The notes beneath the pieces were generated by a model that saw nothing but the letters and a program-made list of their open reading frames with translations, was not told the origin of the DNA and did not search any database. A stretch of DNA of 41,690 nucleotides from an uncultured Geobacteraceae bacterium (GTDB lineage: Bacteria > Desulfobacterota > Desulfuromonadia > Geobacterales > Pseudopelobacteraceae), in the NCBI GenBank assembly GCA_903925005.1, contig CAIYDX010000227.1, positions 1-41,690 of the forward strand, written 5' to 3'. Below, piece by piece: positions 21,439 to 30,296 of this stretch. Both the position numbers and the translations under genes were made by a program. Numbering within the stretch: position 1 is the first letter of the stretch; the number at the start of each line of letters is the position of its first letter.

Positions 21439-22371
21439 TTGTCAAAAACAGCATTTATTTTTCCGGGCCAGGGTTCCCAGTATTCCGGTATGGGAAAGGA
21501 ACTGGCAGATACGTTTGCCGTAGCACGGCATCTGTTTGAAGAGGCCAACGATGCTCTCGGCTTTAAATTGTCGGCACTCTGCTTCTCCGGGAGTGACGCC
21601 GATCTCAAGCTGACCGCCAATACTCAGCCGGCCATCCTGACCGCAAGTATTGCGGTTTTGAAGGTCGTTCAGCAGGAAACCGGGCTGAAGGCCGATTATC
21701 TGGCCGGCCATTCACTTGGCGAATTTTCGGCGTTGGTCTGTTCAGGAGCACTATCTTTCGCCGATGCGGTCAAAACGGTGCGCGCCCGTGGAACATTCAT
21801 GCAGGAAGCGGTTCCGGTTGGTTCCGGGACAATGGCCGCCATTCTTGGTGTTGAAAGTGATATCCTCGAAGATATCTGCCGTGAAGCAGCTGAAGGCGAT
21901 GTTGTCTCTCCGGCCAACTTTAATTCTCCCGGTCAGATAGTAATTGCCGGTTCGACTGCCGCTGTTGCACGCGCTATTGAAATTGCCAAGGGGCGCGGCT
22001 TTAGAAAAGCGATGCTGCTTCCGGTCAGTGCCCCCTTCCATTGTGCCTTGATGAAACCGGCTGCCGATCGTTTGGCAGCGGTTCTGGATACTATTACGAT
22101 CCATGAGATGAACGTGCCGGTTGTCGCCAATGCCGATGCCAAACCTAATAGCGACAAAGATCGGGTAAAGCCTTTGCTGGTCACACAGGTCTGCTCGCCT
22201 GTGCTCTGGGAACAGTCGGTGAACGCCATGAGTTCACTCGGTGTGACAACCTTTATCGAACTTGGCCCGGGCAAAGTGTTGAGTGGTTTGGTGAAACGGA
22301 TCAACAAAGAGGCGGTCCTTGCCAACATCGAAGACGTTGCCGGAATAAAAACCGCCGGAGGGAATGCATGA
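21439..22371 (+). CDS. fabD: Malonyl-CoA:ACP transacylase
   Basis: Loads malonyl groups onto ACP. The active-site Ser lies in AGHSLGEFSAL (about residue 92), with the N-terminal FPGQGSQYSGMGKEL and the catalytic His in SAPFHCALM (about 201). 310 residues. The start is a TTG, supported by AAGGAAGGA ending 8 bases upstream and by perfect alignment with the family N terminus; no ATG or GTG is suitable. The weak start codon may lower FabD levels. The stop overlaps the fabG start region. Confidence 0.96.
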   Translation: MSKTAFIFPGQGSQYSGMGKELADTFAVARHLFEEANDALGFKLSALCFSGSDADLKLTANTQPAILTASIAVLKVVQQETGLKADYLAGHSLGEFSALVCSGALSFADAVKTVRARGTFMQEAVPVGSGTMAAILGVESDILEDICREAAEGDVVSPANFNSPGQIVIAGSTAAVARAIEIAKGRGFRKAMLLPVSAPFHCALMKPAADRLAAVLDTITIHEMNVPVVANADAKPNSDKDRVKPLLVTQVCSPVLWEQSVNAMSSLGVTTFIELGPGKVLSGLVKRINKEAVLANIEDVAGIKTAGGNA

Positions 22372-23105
22372 TGAAAGGTCAGGTCGCTCTGGTAACCGGC
22401 GCTTCCCGAGGCATCGGGCAGGCAATCTCCCTGAAGCTTGCCGCCGAAGGTGTATTTGTTATTGCAACCGCCACTTCCGAGGCGGGCGCTGAAGCAACGG
22501 TTGCCGCCATTGTGGCACAGGGGGGCGCTGCTCAAGCGGTTAAGCTCGACGTTACCAACTCATCCGAAGTTGAAGCGCTTTTCAAAAAAATTGTTTCCGA
22601 ACAGGGGCGACTTGATATCCTGGTAAATAACGCCGGCATAACAAAAGACGGCCTTATGATGAGAATGAAGGATAACGACTGGGATTCCGTGCTCGATACG
22701 AATCTTAAAGGTTCCTTCATCTGTATTCGTGAAGCCTCCAAGATCATGACCAAGGCCCGTTACGGGCGCGTGGTCAACATCAGTTCCGTTGTCGGCGAAA
22801 TGGGCAATCCCGGACAGGCAAACTATTGCGCCAGCAAAGCAGGGCTGTTCGGTTTGACAAAATCGGCGGCTCGTGAGCTGGCAAAGCGCAATATTACCGT
22901 CAATGCCGTGGCTCCCGGTTTTATTGAAACCGATATGACCGCGGTTCTTCCGGAAAAAGGACGCGAAGCTCTCCTGCAAAATATACCGATGGAACGGCTC
23001 GGTTCGGCTGACGATGTAGCGTATGCGGTTCTTTTTCTGGTTTCTTCGCAGGCAGGTTATATAACAGGGCAGGTGCTGTCGGTAAATGGCGGAATGTACA
23101 TGTAG
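22371..23105 (+). CDS. fabG: 3-oxoacyl-ACP reductase
   Basis: NADPH-dependent short-chain dehydrogenase that reduces 3-oxoacyl-ACP. The cofactor motif is TGASRGIG near the N terminus, NNAG is near residue 85, the catalytic Ser is in NISSVVGEMG and the Tyr/Lys pair is in YCASKAG (about 151-155). Two ATG codons are adjacent (22368 and 22371); the second is better spaced from GGAGGG. Length 244. The TAG stop (23103-23105) coincides with the first three bases of the 143-bp repeat copy A, so the natural C terminus may have been set by the element. Confidence 0.97.
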   Translation: MKGQVALVTGASRGIGQAISLKLAAEGVFVIATATSEAGAEATVAAIVAQGGAAQAVKLDVTNSSEVEALFKKIVSEQGRLDILVNNAGITKDGLMMRMKDNDWDSVLDTNLKGSFICIREASKIMTKARYGRVVNISSVVGEMGNPGQANYCASKAGLFGLTKSAARELAKRNITVNAVAPGFIETDMTAVLPEKGREALLQNIPMERLGSADDVAYAVLFLVSSQAGYITGQVLSVNGGMYM

Positions 23106-23245
23106 TTTCCGCCCAGAAGGGTTCTTTTTTTGCCTTGGTGGCGTCAATCTTCGGGCTTGCTTGTGCGGCGTACTGATGCACGCCTCCGCGCAATCCCTTG
23201 ATTTCCTTGCCAGGACAAAAAATCCCTCCTTCTGAATCGGAAACT
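23103..23245. repeat. 143-bp structured intergenic repeat, copy A
   Basis: Begins TAGTTTCCGCCC, whose TAG is the fabG stop, and ends CGGAAACT. It is very similar along its whole length to 35150-35292 (by eye about four fifths identical). Terminal arms AGTTTCCG/CGGAAACT and inner arms CAGAAGG (23114-23120)/CCTTCTG (23228-23234) pair. A central GCGT/ACGC hairpin (23168-23171, 23180-23183) sits inside GCGGCG/CCTCCGC. The element lies between fabG and the acpP promoter. Confidence 0.9.
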
Positions 23246-23262
23246 GTGTATAGAAATATCAA

Positions 23263-23295
23263 TTGACTTTTAAAGATTTCATGCTTAATTAAGCA
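23263..23295 (+). promoter_or_regulatory. acpP promoter with 14-bp palindromic operator candidate
   Basis: TTGACT (23263-23268) and TAATTA (23286-23291) are 17 bp apart. The -10 is embedded in a perfect 14-bp palindrome TGCTTAATTAAGCA (23282-23295), a plausible repressor site. The start of acpP is 53 bp downstream, with GGAGG before its ATG. Confidence 0.6.
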
Positions 23296-23348
23296 CAAAG
23301 CATTACACACGAAACCTGAAAAGGTTTAAAATCACACGGAGGTGGAAG

Positions 23349-23582
23349 ATGTCTGATATTGCAAAGCGGGTGAAAGAAATTGTTGCGGAACAGCTTGGAG
23401 TTGAAGAATCTCAGGTTTTAACCGAGTCTTCTTTTATGGATGACCTCGGAGCCGACTCTCTTGACACGGTTGAGCTGGTTATGGCTCTGGAAGAAGAGTT
23501 CGATATCGAAATTCCTGACGAAGATGCCGAGAAAATTCAGACGGTGAATGACGCTATCGAATACATCACCGAACACAGCTGA
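23349..23582 (+). CDS. acpP: Acyl carrier protein
   Basis: A 77-residue acidic four-helix carrier of growing acyl chains. The phosphopantetheine attachment serine is in [10 protein letters not shown] (about residue 37). ACGGAGGTGG lies before the ATG. It has its own promoter and is closed by its own terminator before fabF, which fits the need for far more ACP than of any single enzyme. Confidence 0.98.
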   Translation: MSDIAKRVKEIVAEQLGVEESQVLTESSFMDDLGADSLDTVELVMALEEEFDIEIPDEDAEKIQTVNDAIEYITEHS

Positions 23583-23594
23583 GATCAGAACCGG

Positions 23595-23619
23595 GAGGGG
23601 CGTTAAGCCCCTCTCTTTT
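23595..23619 (+). terminator. Terminator/attenuator between acpP and fabF
   Basis: GAGGGGC (23595-23601) pairs with GCCCCTC (23607-23613) around a GTTAA loop, followed by TCTTTT. The tract is short, so partial read-through into fabF is likely. Confidence 0.8.
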
Positions 23620-23663
23620 CATTCTGCCATTACCGAAGACACTGTTTATATGGAGCATTTATT

Positions 23664-24896
23664 ATGAGAAGAGTCGTAGTTACCGGAGTTGGAGCTGTTT
23701 CACCACTAGGGTGCGGGAATGCCAAGAACTGGGATGCGCTTATTTCAGGGAAGTCAGGCATAGGCCTGATCACCCGTTTTGATACGAGCAATATGCCGGT
23801 CAAAATTGCCGGTGAGGTTCCTGATTTCGTCGCGGAAGAGCATATCGATAAAAAAGAGATCAAGAAGATGGATCTGTTTATCCAGTACGCTTTGGCTGCA
23901 GCTCATTACGCCATGGAAGACTCCGGGTTGGTTATCAATGATGAAAACGCCGAACGGGTCGGGGTTCTTGTTGGTGCCGGTCTCGGCGGCTTGCCGACTA
24001 TTGAACGTTACCATACGCTGCTGCTTGAAGAAGGTCCCAAGAAAATATCTCCGTTTTTTATCCCGATGCTGATCATCAATCTTGCTCCCGGCCACATTTC
24101 CATTAAATATGGAGCCAAGGGGCCGAATATTTCTTCAGTCTCTGCGTGTGCAACCAGCACTCATTCGATCGGCGATGCCTATCATATAATCAAACGAGGC
24201 GATGCTGATGCGATGATTGCAGGTGGAACCGAATCGGTCATCACACCGCTGGGAATTGGCGGATTTGCCGCCATGAAAGCACTTTCGGACAGAAATGACG
24301 ATCCGACAACCGCATCCCGCCCGTTCGACAAAAACCGTGATGGTTTTATCATGGGCGAAGGCGCCGGAATTGTTGTTCTTGAAGAGTATGAAAGTGCCAA
24401 GGCACGGGGTGCCAAGATTTATGCCGAAGTCGTCGGTTACGGTATGACCGGAGATGCGTATCATCTGACCGCTCCGGCGCCGGGTGGTGAAGGTGGGGCG
24501 CGAAGCATGAAAATGGCGCTCAGGAATGCCGGAGTAGCTCCCGAGCAGGTCTCCTATATCAATGCGCATGGCACCTCTACTCCGATTGGCGATATGTACG
24601 AAACCATGGCGATCAAGAGCATTTTTGGCGATCATGCCAAGAAAATGATGGTCTCTTCGACAAAATCCATGACCGGGCATCTTCTTGGTGCCGCGGGCGG
24701 CATTGAAGCTGTCTACACTCTCATGGCAATGGAGAAGGGGGTTGTTCCACCCACAATCAACTACAGTGAACCGGATCCGGATTGCGATCTTGATTATGTC
24801 CCTAACACCGCTCGCGAGGCAAAACTCGAATACGCGATGAGCAACAACTTCGGCTTTGGCGGCACTAATGCAACACTTCTTTTCAAAAAGTTGTAG
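23664..24896 (+). CDS. fabF: Beta-ketoacyl-ACP synthase II
   Basis: Elongating condensing enzyme. Catalytic Cys in [11 protein letters not shown] (about residue 162) and two catalytic His residues in [11 protein letters not shown] and [13 protein letters not shown]; the C-terminal [14 protein letters not shown] loop is typical. 410 residues, normal length. GGAG precedes the ATG by about 10 bases. It follows the acpP terminator and precedes rpiB by 14 bp. Confidence 0.97.
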   Translation: MRRVVVTGVGAVSPLGCGNAKNWDALISGKSGIGLITRFDTSNMPVKIAGEVPDFVAEEHIDKKEIKKMDLFIQYALAAAHYAMEDSGLVINDENAERVGVLVGAGLGGLPTIERYHTLLLEEGPKKISPFFIPMLIINLAPGHISIKYGAKGPNISSVSACATSTHSIGDAYHIIKRGDADAMIAGGTESVITPLGIGGFAAMKALSDRNDDPTTASRPFDKNRDGFIMGEGAGIVVLEEYESAKARGAKIYAEVVGYGMTGDAYHLTAPAPGGEGGARSMKMALRNAGVAPEQVSYINAHGTSTPIGDMYETMAIKSIFGDHAKKMMVSSTKSMTGHLLGAAGGIEAVYTLMAMEKGVVPPTINYSEPDPDCDLDYVPNTAREAKLEYAMSNNFGFGGTNATLLFKKL

Positions 24897-24910
24897 ACGG
24901 GGACGGAACA

Positions 24911-25363
24911 ATGATCATTATCGGCAGTGACCATGGGGGACTGGCCCTCAAAACCGCACTGAACAGTTATCTGAATCGCAGAGGTTTTAAAGTAACCGAT
25001 GCCGGAACCGACAGTGACGCTTCGGTTGATTATCCCGATTTCGGTCAGAAAGTGGCCGAAGCTGTAATTGCCGGAGAAGTGGAATTGGGAATTCTGATCT
25101 GCGGAACCGGGATTGGGATGTCGATAGCCGCCAACAAGGTTCCCGGTATTCGTGCGGCTCTGGTGACGGATGTTTTTATGGCTCGCATGGCCAAAGAACA
25201 TAATAATGCCAATGTGCTGGTGCTTGGGGGGCGTGTTCTTGACGAACAGAATGCCTGCGATCTTGTCGGCGCCTGGCTTGATGCCACGTTCGAAGGGGGG
25301 CGGCACCAGGCGCGCCTGGACAAGATAACCGCACTTGAAAAGAAGTACTCCCGGCCGCAGTAG
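24911..25363 (+). CDS. rpiB: Ribose-5-phosphate isomerase B
   Basis: Interconverts ribose-5-phosphate and ribulose-5-phosphate in the non-oxidative pentose phosphate pathway. MIIIGSDHGGLALK at the N terminus and ILICGTGIGMSIAANKV (with the catalytic Cys near residue 66) are diagnostic; RAALVTDVFMARMAKEHNNA follows. 150 residues. It is placed between fabF and glyA, probably in one transcript with fabF. LacAB-type sugar isomerases share this fold, but the context favours RpiB. Confidence 0.95.
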   Translation: MIIIGSDHGGLALKTALNSYLNRRGFKVTDAGTDSDASVDYPDFGQKVAEAVIAGEVELGILICGTGIGMSIAANKVPGIRAALVTDVFMARMAKEHNNANVLVLGGRVLDEQNACDLVGAWLDATFEGGRHQARLDKITALEKKYSRPQ

Positions 25364-25366
25364 AGT

Positions 25367-25447
25367 AAGGAAGTGCCTCCTTATCCTGTTTGTCAGGATA
25401 GTTATCACAGTATCCCACCGGCGGGACCTGCTACGGCATGTGTCCCG
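25367..25447 (+). other. Structured leader region before glyA
   Basis: Three hairpins can form in the rpiB-glyA gap: AAGGA (25367-25371)/TCCTT (25378-25382), TATCCTG (25382-25388)/CAGGATA (25394-25400), and CGGGAC (25422-25427)/GTCCCG (25442-25447). The first two share a base and would be mutually shortened. None has a T tract, so they are not simple terminators. No known riboswitch was recognised. Confidence 0.4.
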
Positions 25448-25488
25448 TTTGTGTTTGCAAATGAAAAGAACTTTTACAAGGAGAACCC

Positions 25489-26736
25489 ATGTCTGTCCTT
25501 TCCCAATTTGATCCCCAGGTAGCCGAAGCCATACGCCATGAAACGGAGCGACAGGAATATAATCTGGAGCTGATCGCCTCTGAGAATTTTGTTTCGGAAG
25601 CGGTTATGGAGGCACAAGGTTCGATCATGACCAACAAGTACGCCGAAGGGTATCCCGGAAAGCGTTATTATGGTGGATGCGAGCATGTTGATGTTGTCGA
25701 ACAGCTGGCAATTGATCGTGCCAAGGAGCTTTTCGGCGCCGAACATGCCAACGTTCAACCGCACGCCGGTTCTCAGGCCAACATGGCGGTCTATTTTGCC
25801 GCGTGCAAGCCGGGAGAGACTATTCTCGGGATGAATCTTGCGCATGGCGGGCATCTCACCCATGGCAGTCCGGTCAACTTTTCCGGGAAACTGTTTACAA
25901 TTGTTCCGTACGGAGTTTCACAAGAAACGGAAACTATTGACTATGAAGAGGTTGAACGTCTGGCAGTTACGCATAAACCCAAAATGATAGTTGTCGGCGC
26001 CAGTGCCTATCCTCGCACAATCGACTTCCCTGCATTCCGCGCAATAGCAGACAAGGTAGGGGCAGTCATCATGGTTGATATGGCTCATATTGCCGGTTTG
26101 GTTGCCGCAGGTGTGCACCCGAGTCCGGTTCCGTATGCCGAGTTTGTTACGACAACTACCCATAAAACGCTGCGCGGTCCCAGAGGCGGCATGATTCTCT
26201 GCCGTGATGAATTTGCCAAGACAATCAACTCCCAGATTTTCCCCGGCATTCAGGGGGGACCGCTTATGCATATTATCGCCGCCAAGGCGGTGGCGTTCAA
26301 AGAAGCGCTGCAGCCGGAGTTTAAGGTTTATCAGCAGCAGATCGTTAAAAACGCCAAGGCTCTCTCGGAGGCGCTGGTAAAACGGGGCTTTACACTGACG
26401 AGCGGCGGTACCGACAATCACCTCATGCTGATAAACTTTTCTAAAACCGAAATTACCGGCAAGGCAGCGGAAGAAGCGCTGGACAAGGCCGGCATCACGG
26501 TCAACAAGAACACCGTGCCGTTTGAAACCCGCTCTCCGTTTGTCACTTCCGGCATCCGGATCGGAACACCGGCCTGTACGTCTCACGGGTTGAAAGAGGC
26601 CGATATGGATCAGGTCGCCGGCTATATTGCCGATGCGGTAGCGAATATCGGTAATGACGAGAAGCTTGCAGCGATAAAACTGCAGGTAAACAGCATGATG
26701 AAAAAATTTCCACTCTATGCCGACAGGCTTGCCTAA
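25489..26736 (+). CDS. glyA: Serine hydroxymethyltransferase
   Basis: PLP enzyme that converts serine and tetrahydrofolate to glycine and methylene-THF, a main source of one-carbon units. The PLP lysine is in [13 protein letters not shown] (about residue 228); the N-terminal [13 protein letters not shown], the [13 protein letters not shown] motif and GGTDNHL are all present. 415 residues, normal. ACAAGGAG precedes the ATG. It is followed by a strong terminator. Unlike the glyA-nrdR order I recall in relatives, bioA follows here. Confidence 0.97.
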   Translation: MSVLSQFDPQVAEAIRHETERQEYNLELIASENFVSEAVMEAQGSIMTNKYAEGYPGKRYYGGCEHVDVVEQLAIDRAKELFGAEHANVQPHAGSQANMAVYFAACKPGETILGMNLAHGGHLTHGSPVNFSGKLFTIVPYGVSQETETIDYEEVERLAVTHKPKMIVVGASAYPRTIDFPAFRAIADKVGAVIMVDMAHIAGLVAAGVHPSPVPYAEFVTTTTHKTLRGPRGGMILCRDEFAKTINSQIFPGIQGGPLMHIIAAKAVAFKEALQPEFKVYQQQIVKNAKALSEALVKRGFTLTSGGTDNHLMLINFSKTEITGKAAEEALDKAGITVNKNTVPFETRSPFVTSGIRIGTPACTSHGLKEADMDQVAGYIADAVANIGNDEKLAAIKLQVNSMMKKFPLYADRLA

Positions 26737-26759
26737 TTGTTTGAAATAAAGTAGGTATG

Positions 26760-26794
26760 AGACCCTCTGGACAAGTTCCGGCGGGTCTTTTTTT
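26760..26794 (+). terminator. Intrinsic terminator of glyA
   Basis: AGACCC (26760-26765) pairs with GGGTCT (26783-26788), with an inner GG/CC pair, and runs into seven T (26788-26794). The last T abuts an in-frame ATG at 26795 that is therefore unlikely to be the bioA start. Confidence 0.88.
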
Positions 26795-26830
26795 ATGATT
26801 GCAAAATATACTGTTGCAGAGGAAGTAAAA

Positions 26831-28195
26831 ATGTCTGAAGCGAATGCCGTTACGACCGAACAATTACGTCTTTGGGACAAACGCCATGTCTGGCATCCGT
26901 TTACCCAGATGCAGGATTGGGAACGCGACGAGCAGATAATTATCGTAAAAGGAGAGGGGTGCTGGCTGATCGATACGGAGGGCAATCGCTACCTTGACGG
27001 CGTGGCTTCAATGTGGACAAACGTGCATGGTCACTGTCGCCGGGAGTTGAACGATGCCCTCAAGGAGCAGGTTGAACGCCTTGAACATTCCACACTGCTA
27101 GGTTTGGGGAGCGAGCAGAGCATAATTCTGGCGGCGCGCCTGGCCGAAATAACCCCACCCGGTCTGGATCGATTTTTCTACTCGGATAACGGCTCAACCG
27201 CGATGGAAGTTGCGGTCAAGATGGCCTATCAGTATCAGGTCCATTCGGGAAGAGCGGAGCGGAGCCGCTTTATTACCTTCAGGCATGCTTATCACGGCGA
27301 TACGCTCGGCGCGGTAAGCGTCGGCGGCATCGGTATTTATCACACTACCTTCAAACCGCTCATGTTCGAGACTATTCAGGCGCCGGCGCCATACTGCTAC
27401 CGATGCGAGCTCGGCTGCAGCCGATCGGCATGCAACATGGAGTGTATAAATTCACTTGAAGAATTAATGGTGCGCAATGCTGGACTGGTTGCCGGTCTTG
27501 TGATAGAGCCGCTTGTTCAGGGGGCTGGCGGGATGATCGTTCACCCGGCCGGATTTTTAAAGCGGGTTCGTGATCTGTGCGACCGGTATGATATCTTGAT
27601 GATAGCCGATGAAGTTGCTACCGGTTTCGGCAGAACCGGAGCAATGTTTGCCTGCAGCCATGAAGGTGTGGCGCCTGACATCATGGCGATTTCTAAGGGA
27701 ATAGCCGCGGGATACCTGCCGCTCGCGGCAACGGTGACGACGGATAAAGTCTACTCGGCCTTTTTGGGCCGGTATTCGGAGCTTAAGACTTTTTTCCATG
27801 GTCACACGTTCACCGGGAACCCGTTAGCCTGCGCTGTTGCCCTGAAAAGCCTGCAGCTGTTTCAACAGGACAATCTGCTGGCGGCACTGCAGCCAAAAAT
27901 CGCCCGGTTGAAACAGGGACTGGCCGAATTCTCCGCTATGCCGCACGTTGGCGATGTTCGCCAATGCGGACTGGCTGCGGGCATAGAACTGGTTGAAAAC
28001 AGGGAAACCGGCACACCGTATCCGTGGGAGGATAAAATCGGGATCAGAGTCTGTCTTGAAGCGCGCAAGAGGGGAGTATTCTCCCGCCCTTTGGGAAACA
28101 CCATCGTCATATTTCCGCCGCTTGTGATCTCCGACAGCGAGCTGGATACGCTTTTAAGTGTACTCAGTGAATCAATTCGGGTTATTACTGAGTGA
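26831..28195 (+). CDS. bioA: Adenosylmethionine-8-amino-7-oxononanoate aminotransferase
   Basis: PLP aminotransferase that makes 7,8-diaminopelargonate, the BioD substrate, using SAM as amino donor in the classical form. Seen: KRHVWHPFTQMQDWE at the N terminus, the RHAYHGDTLGAVSVGG segment, IADEVATGFGRTG and the PLP lysine in IMAISKGIAAGYLPL. A Cys-rich insertion (CYRCELGCSRSACNMEC) near residue 200 is also found in other long BioA proteins. The ATG at 26831 has GAGGAAG before it, giving 454 residues; the earlier ATG at 26795 lies at the end of the glyA terminator. A TATACT at 26807-26812 may be its -10. No BirA site is visible, unlike at bioB. Confidence 0.94.
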   Translation: MSEANAVTTEQLRLWDKRHVWHPFTQMQDWERDEQIIIVKGEGCWLIDTEGNRYLDGVASMWTNVHGHCRRELNDALKEQVERLEHSTLLGLGSEQSIILAARLAEITPPGLDRFFYSDNGSTAMEVAVKMAYQYQVHSGRAERSRFITFRHAYHGDTLGAVSVGGIGIYHTTFKPLMFETIQAPAPYCYRCELGCSRSACNMECINSLEELMVRNAGLVAGLVIEPLVQGAGGMIVHPAGFLKRVRDLCDRYDILMIADEVATGFGRTGAMFACSHEGVAPDIMAISKGIAAGYLPLAATVTTDKVYSAFLGRYSELKTFFHGHTFTGNPLACAVALKSLQLFQQDNLLAALQPKIARLKQGLAEFSAMPHVGDVRQCGLAAGIELVENRETGTPYPWEDKIGIRVCLEARKRGVFSRPLGNTIVIFPPLVISDSELDTLLSVLSESIRVITE

Positions 28196-28217
28196 AATAA
28201 TGGTTCGAGGCTCCTAA

Positions 28218-29597
28218 ATGGATGAAACAATCAAAATTCTGGTGATTGATGATGATGACTCCGGTCGCGATGCTCTGACCAGGCTGCTGCGTTCGGTCGG
28301 GTATAACGTCACTTCAGCGGCGACCGGCGAGATAGCGCTGGATCTGATCGACAGCGAGCATTATCAGGTCATTGTTTCCGATCTGTTCCTGCCCGATAAG
28401 AACGGCTTCGATATATTGCAGCATGTTCAGAAAGTTTCGCCAGCTACTGAAGTTATCGTCGTCACCGGCTATGCTTCGGCTCAAACGGCCGTCCGTGCCA
28501 TGAAAGAGGGGGCTTTTGACTATATAACAAAGCCGATTGATTTCGAAGAGCTGAAAATAGTCGTTATAAAAGCGCTGGAGAAACAGAAGCTTCTGTCTGA
28601 AAATATTTATCTCCGTCAACAGCTTCAGGGGCGTTTCGAATTTAATAATATAATCGGAAGCTCTCCGGCGATGAATCTGGTGTTTGAGCGGATGAGCCGC
28701 ATCGTAAAAACCGACTCGGCAGTTCTTGTCAGTGGCGAGTCCGGAACCGGCAAAGAGCTGGTCGCCAAGGCGCTGCATTATAATGGTACACGCAGGGATA
28801 AACCTTTTATTGCGGTAAACTGCAGTGCAATTCCGGAGGCGTTGCTGGAAAGCGAACTTTTCGGCCACGTTCGGGGGGCATTTACCGGAGCGATCAAGGA
28901 TAAACCGGGTAAGTTCGAAGCGGCTAATCACGGCACCATTTTTCTTGATGAAATAGGCACTCTGCCGCTTCACCTGCAGGCAAAGCTGTTGCGGGTTCTG
29001 CAGGAGCATGAAGTCGAAAGAGTAGGCTCCAACAAGGTGCTCAAACTTCATGTCAGAGTTATTTCCGCAACCAATTCGGATCTTGAAGCCATGGTGAAAC
29101 GGGGTGAATTCCGGGAAGATCTCTACTATCGTTTGAACGTCATTCCGCTTCATCTCCCCCCGTTGCGCGAGCGGCAGCTGGACATCATGCATCTGACGGC
29201 GTATTTTCTGGAGAAACAGTGCCGTCTGATGGGGCGTGCACCGTGCAGTATCAGAAAAGAGGCGCTTGAGGCGTTGGAGCGATATTCCTGGCCCGGCAAC
29301 GTGCGTGAGTTGGAAAATCTGATCGAGAGAATGATAGCTTTGACCGACTCGGCGATAATAACATTAGATGATGTTCCGGCCAAGATCGTCGGCGAAAAGC
29401 ATTCCGGAGAGGTGCATTATGTTAGAATGCCGAGCGAGGGGGTAGATCTGGTCGCAACGATCTCACGGATTGAACAGTCGTTGATTTCGCAGGCTCTGGA
29501 ATCTGCCGTGGGGGTTAAAGCGCAGGCCGCCGCGCTTTTGGGGATAAATAGAACCACGCTGGTTGAAAAGATAAAAAGGTTGAAGATGGAAGTATGA
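28218..29597 (+). CDS. Sigma-54-dependent response regulator (NtrC family)
   Basis: A 459-residue two-component regulator. Receiver domain at about 5-120 with the acidic pocket (VIDDDD) and phosphoacceptor Asp55 (VSDLFLP), and the conserved KPID. AAA+ domain at about 145-380 with Walker A GESGTGKE near 172, the sigma-54 contact loop GAFTGA near 220 and FLDEIG. The C-terminal Fis-type helix-turn-helix (AAALLGINRTTLVEKIKRL) binds enhancers. All key residues are intact, so it should activate sigma-54 promoters. No histidine kinase is adjacent and its regulon is unknown. It is followed after 17 bp by a small TPR gene. Confidence 0.93.
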   Translation: MDETIKILVIDDDDSGRDALTRLLRSVGYNVTSAATGEIALDLIDSEHYQVIVSDLFLPDKNGFDILQHVQKVSPATEVIVVTGYASAQTAVRAMKEGAFDYITKPIDFEELKIVVIKALEKQKLLSENIYLRQQLQGRFEFNNIIGSSPAMNLVFERMSRIVKTDSAVLVSGESGTGKELVAKALHYNGTRRDKPFIAVNCSAIPEALLESELFGHVRGAFTGAIKDKPGKFEAANHGTIFLDEIGTLPLHLQAKLLRVLQEHEVERVGSNKVLKLHVRVISATNSDLEAMVKRGEFREDLYYRLNVIPLHLPPLRERQLDIMHLTAYFLEKQCRLMGRAPCSIRKEALEALERYSWPGNVRELENLIERMIALTDSAIITLDDVPAKIVGEKHSGEVHYVRMPSEGVDLVATISRIEQSLISQALESAVGVKAQAAALLGINRTTLVEKIKRLKMEV

Positions 29598-29614
29598 ATT
29601 AACTGGAGGTAAAG

Positions 29615-30067
29615 ATGGATCCGGAATCCGGCGCCATTGCCCAAAAGGAATTCGAACGGGCCGAGCAGGAACTTGACCGGAGCAATGTTCTGGCCGCGCT
29701 CGCCTGTCTGGAGCGAGCGCTCGGTATCTGGGACGATCCGGTCTGGCATTCCCGTCTCGGCTTCTGTGTAGCCAAACAGCGAGGCCAGCTTACCAGGGCA
29801 TTTGAACTGTGTCGAAATTCAATTGAGCACGATTCCGAGAATCCTATTCACTATCTTTATCTTGGTAAAGTCCATCTTGTCGCAGGAAATGCGTACGAAG
29901 CCCTTATAGCTTTCAGGGAGGGTATGACACATGGGGGTAGTAAGGAAATCGAGCGGATGCTCGCTGCTATCGGCACCAGGAAACCGCCGGTTATAACTTT
30001 TCTTTCGCGTGACAACCTGTTGAACAAATATCTGGGAATCATACTTGGACGTTTTGGATTAAGGTAG
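29615..30067 (+). CDS. Small TPR-like protein downstream of the response regulator
   Basis: A 150-residue cytoplasmic protein made almost entirely of helical pairs resembling two or three tetratricopeptide repeats (AALACLERALGIWDDPVWHS, then AFELCRNSIEHDSENPIHYL and AYEALIAFREGMTHGG). The C-terminal tail is basic and hydrophobic (NKYLGIILGRFGLR). ACTGGAGG precedes the ATG by 7 bases. It is probably co-transcribed with the regulator, 17 bp upstream, and a bidirectional terminator follows. I do not recognise a named family. Confidence 0.82.
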   Translation: MDPESGAIAQKEFERAEQELDRSNVLAALACLERALGIWDDPVWHSRLGFCVAKQRGQLTRAFELCRNSIEHDSENPIHYLYLGKVHLVAGNAYEALIAFREGMTHGGSKEIERMLAAIGTRKPPVITFLSRDNLLNKYLGIILGRFGLR

Positions 30068-30099
30068 GGATTTTGTAATAGATAGCTGCATAACAACAA

Positions 30100-30126
30100 A
30101 AAAGGCGCCCTTTGCAGGCGCCTTTT
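30100..30126. terminator. Bidirectional terminator between the TPR gene and tRNA-Asp
   Basis: AAAAGGCGCC (30100-30109) and GGCGCCTTTT (30117-30126) form a 10-bp stem with a 7-base loop and T-rich flanks on both strands. It can end the plus-strand regulator/TPR transcript and the minus-strand tRNA transcript. Confidence 0.88.
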
Positions 30127-30133
30127 CATATAA

Positions 30134-30210
30134 TGGCGGGGTTGACGGGGCTCGAACCCGCGACTTCCAGCGTGACAGGCTGGCACTCTAACCAACTGAG
30201 CTACAACCCC
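30134..30210 (-). tRNA. tRNA-Asp (anticodon GUC)
   Basis: A 77-nt tRNA read on the minus strand: acceptor stem GGGGTTG/CAACCCC, D-arm GCTCAGTTGGTTAGA, anticodon stem CCAGC/GCTGG enclosing CTGTCAC (anticodon GTC), T-loop GGTTCGAGCC, discriminator G and an encoded CCA end (plus-strand 30134-30136). All four arms pair well. Confidence 0.97.
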
Positions 30211-30296
30211 TTAACAACGTAGTCAGTTTAACTTCGCATTTATGTCATAATCTGTTGTTGTTTGTCAAGAAAAGTGTTCAGAAAAATGAATAATGT

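Noticed and set aside
22921-23310. 129-codon minus-strand frame through repeat copy A and the end of fabG
   Set aside because: The frame crosses a hairpin-rich repeat and the conserved fabG C terminus; similar shadow frames would be produced by any copy of the repeat.
26795-26830. Upstream bioA start at 26795
   Set aside because: The ATG abuts the T tract of the glyA terminator and lacks a ribosome site, whereas 26831 has GAGGAAG and a family-like N terminus.
25918-26985. 355-codon open frame antisense to glyA and bioA
   Set aside because: It overlaps the complete glyA gene, the terminator and the bioA start; its translation is low-complexity and unlike any family.
28314-29192. 292-codon open frame antisense to the response regulator gene
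   Set aside because: It lies wholly within a gene with intact receiver, AAA+ and HTH domains and shows no recognisable protein features; it is a coding shadow.
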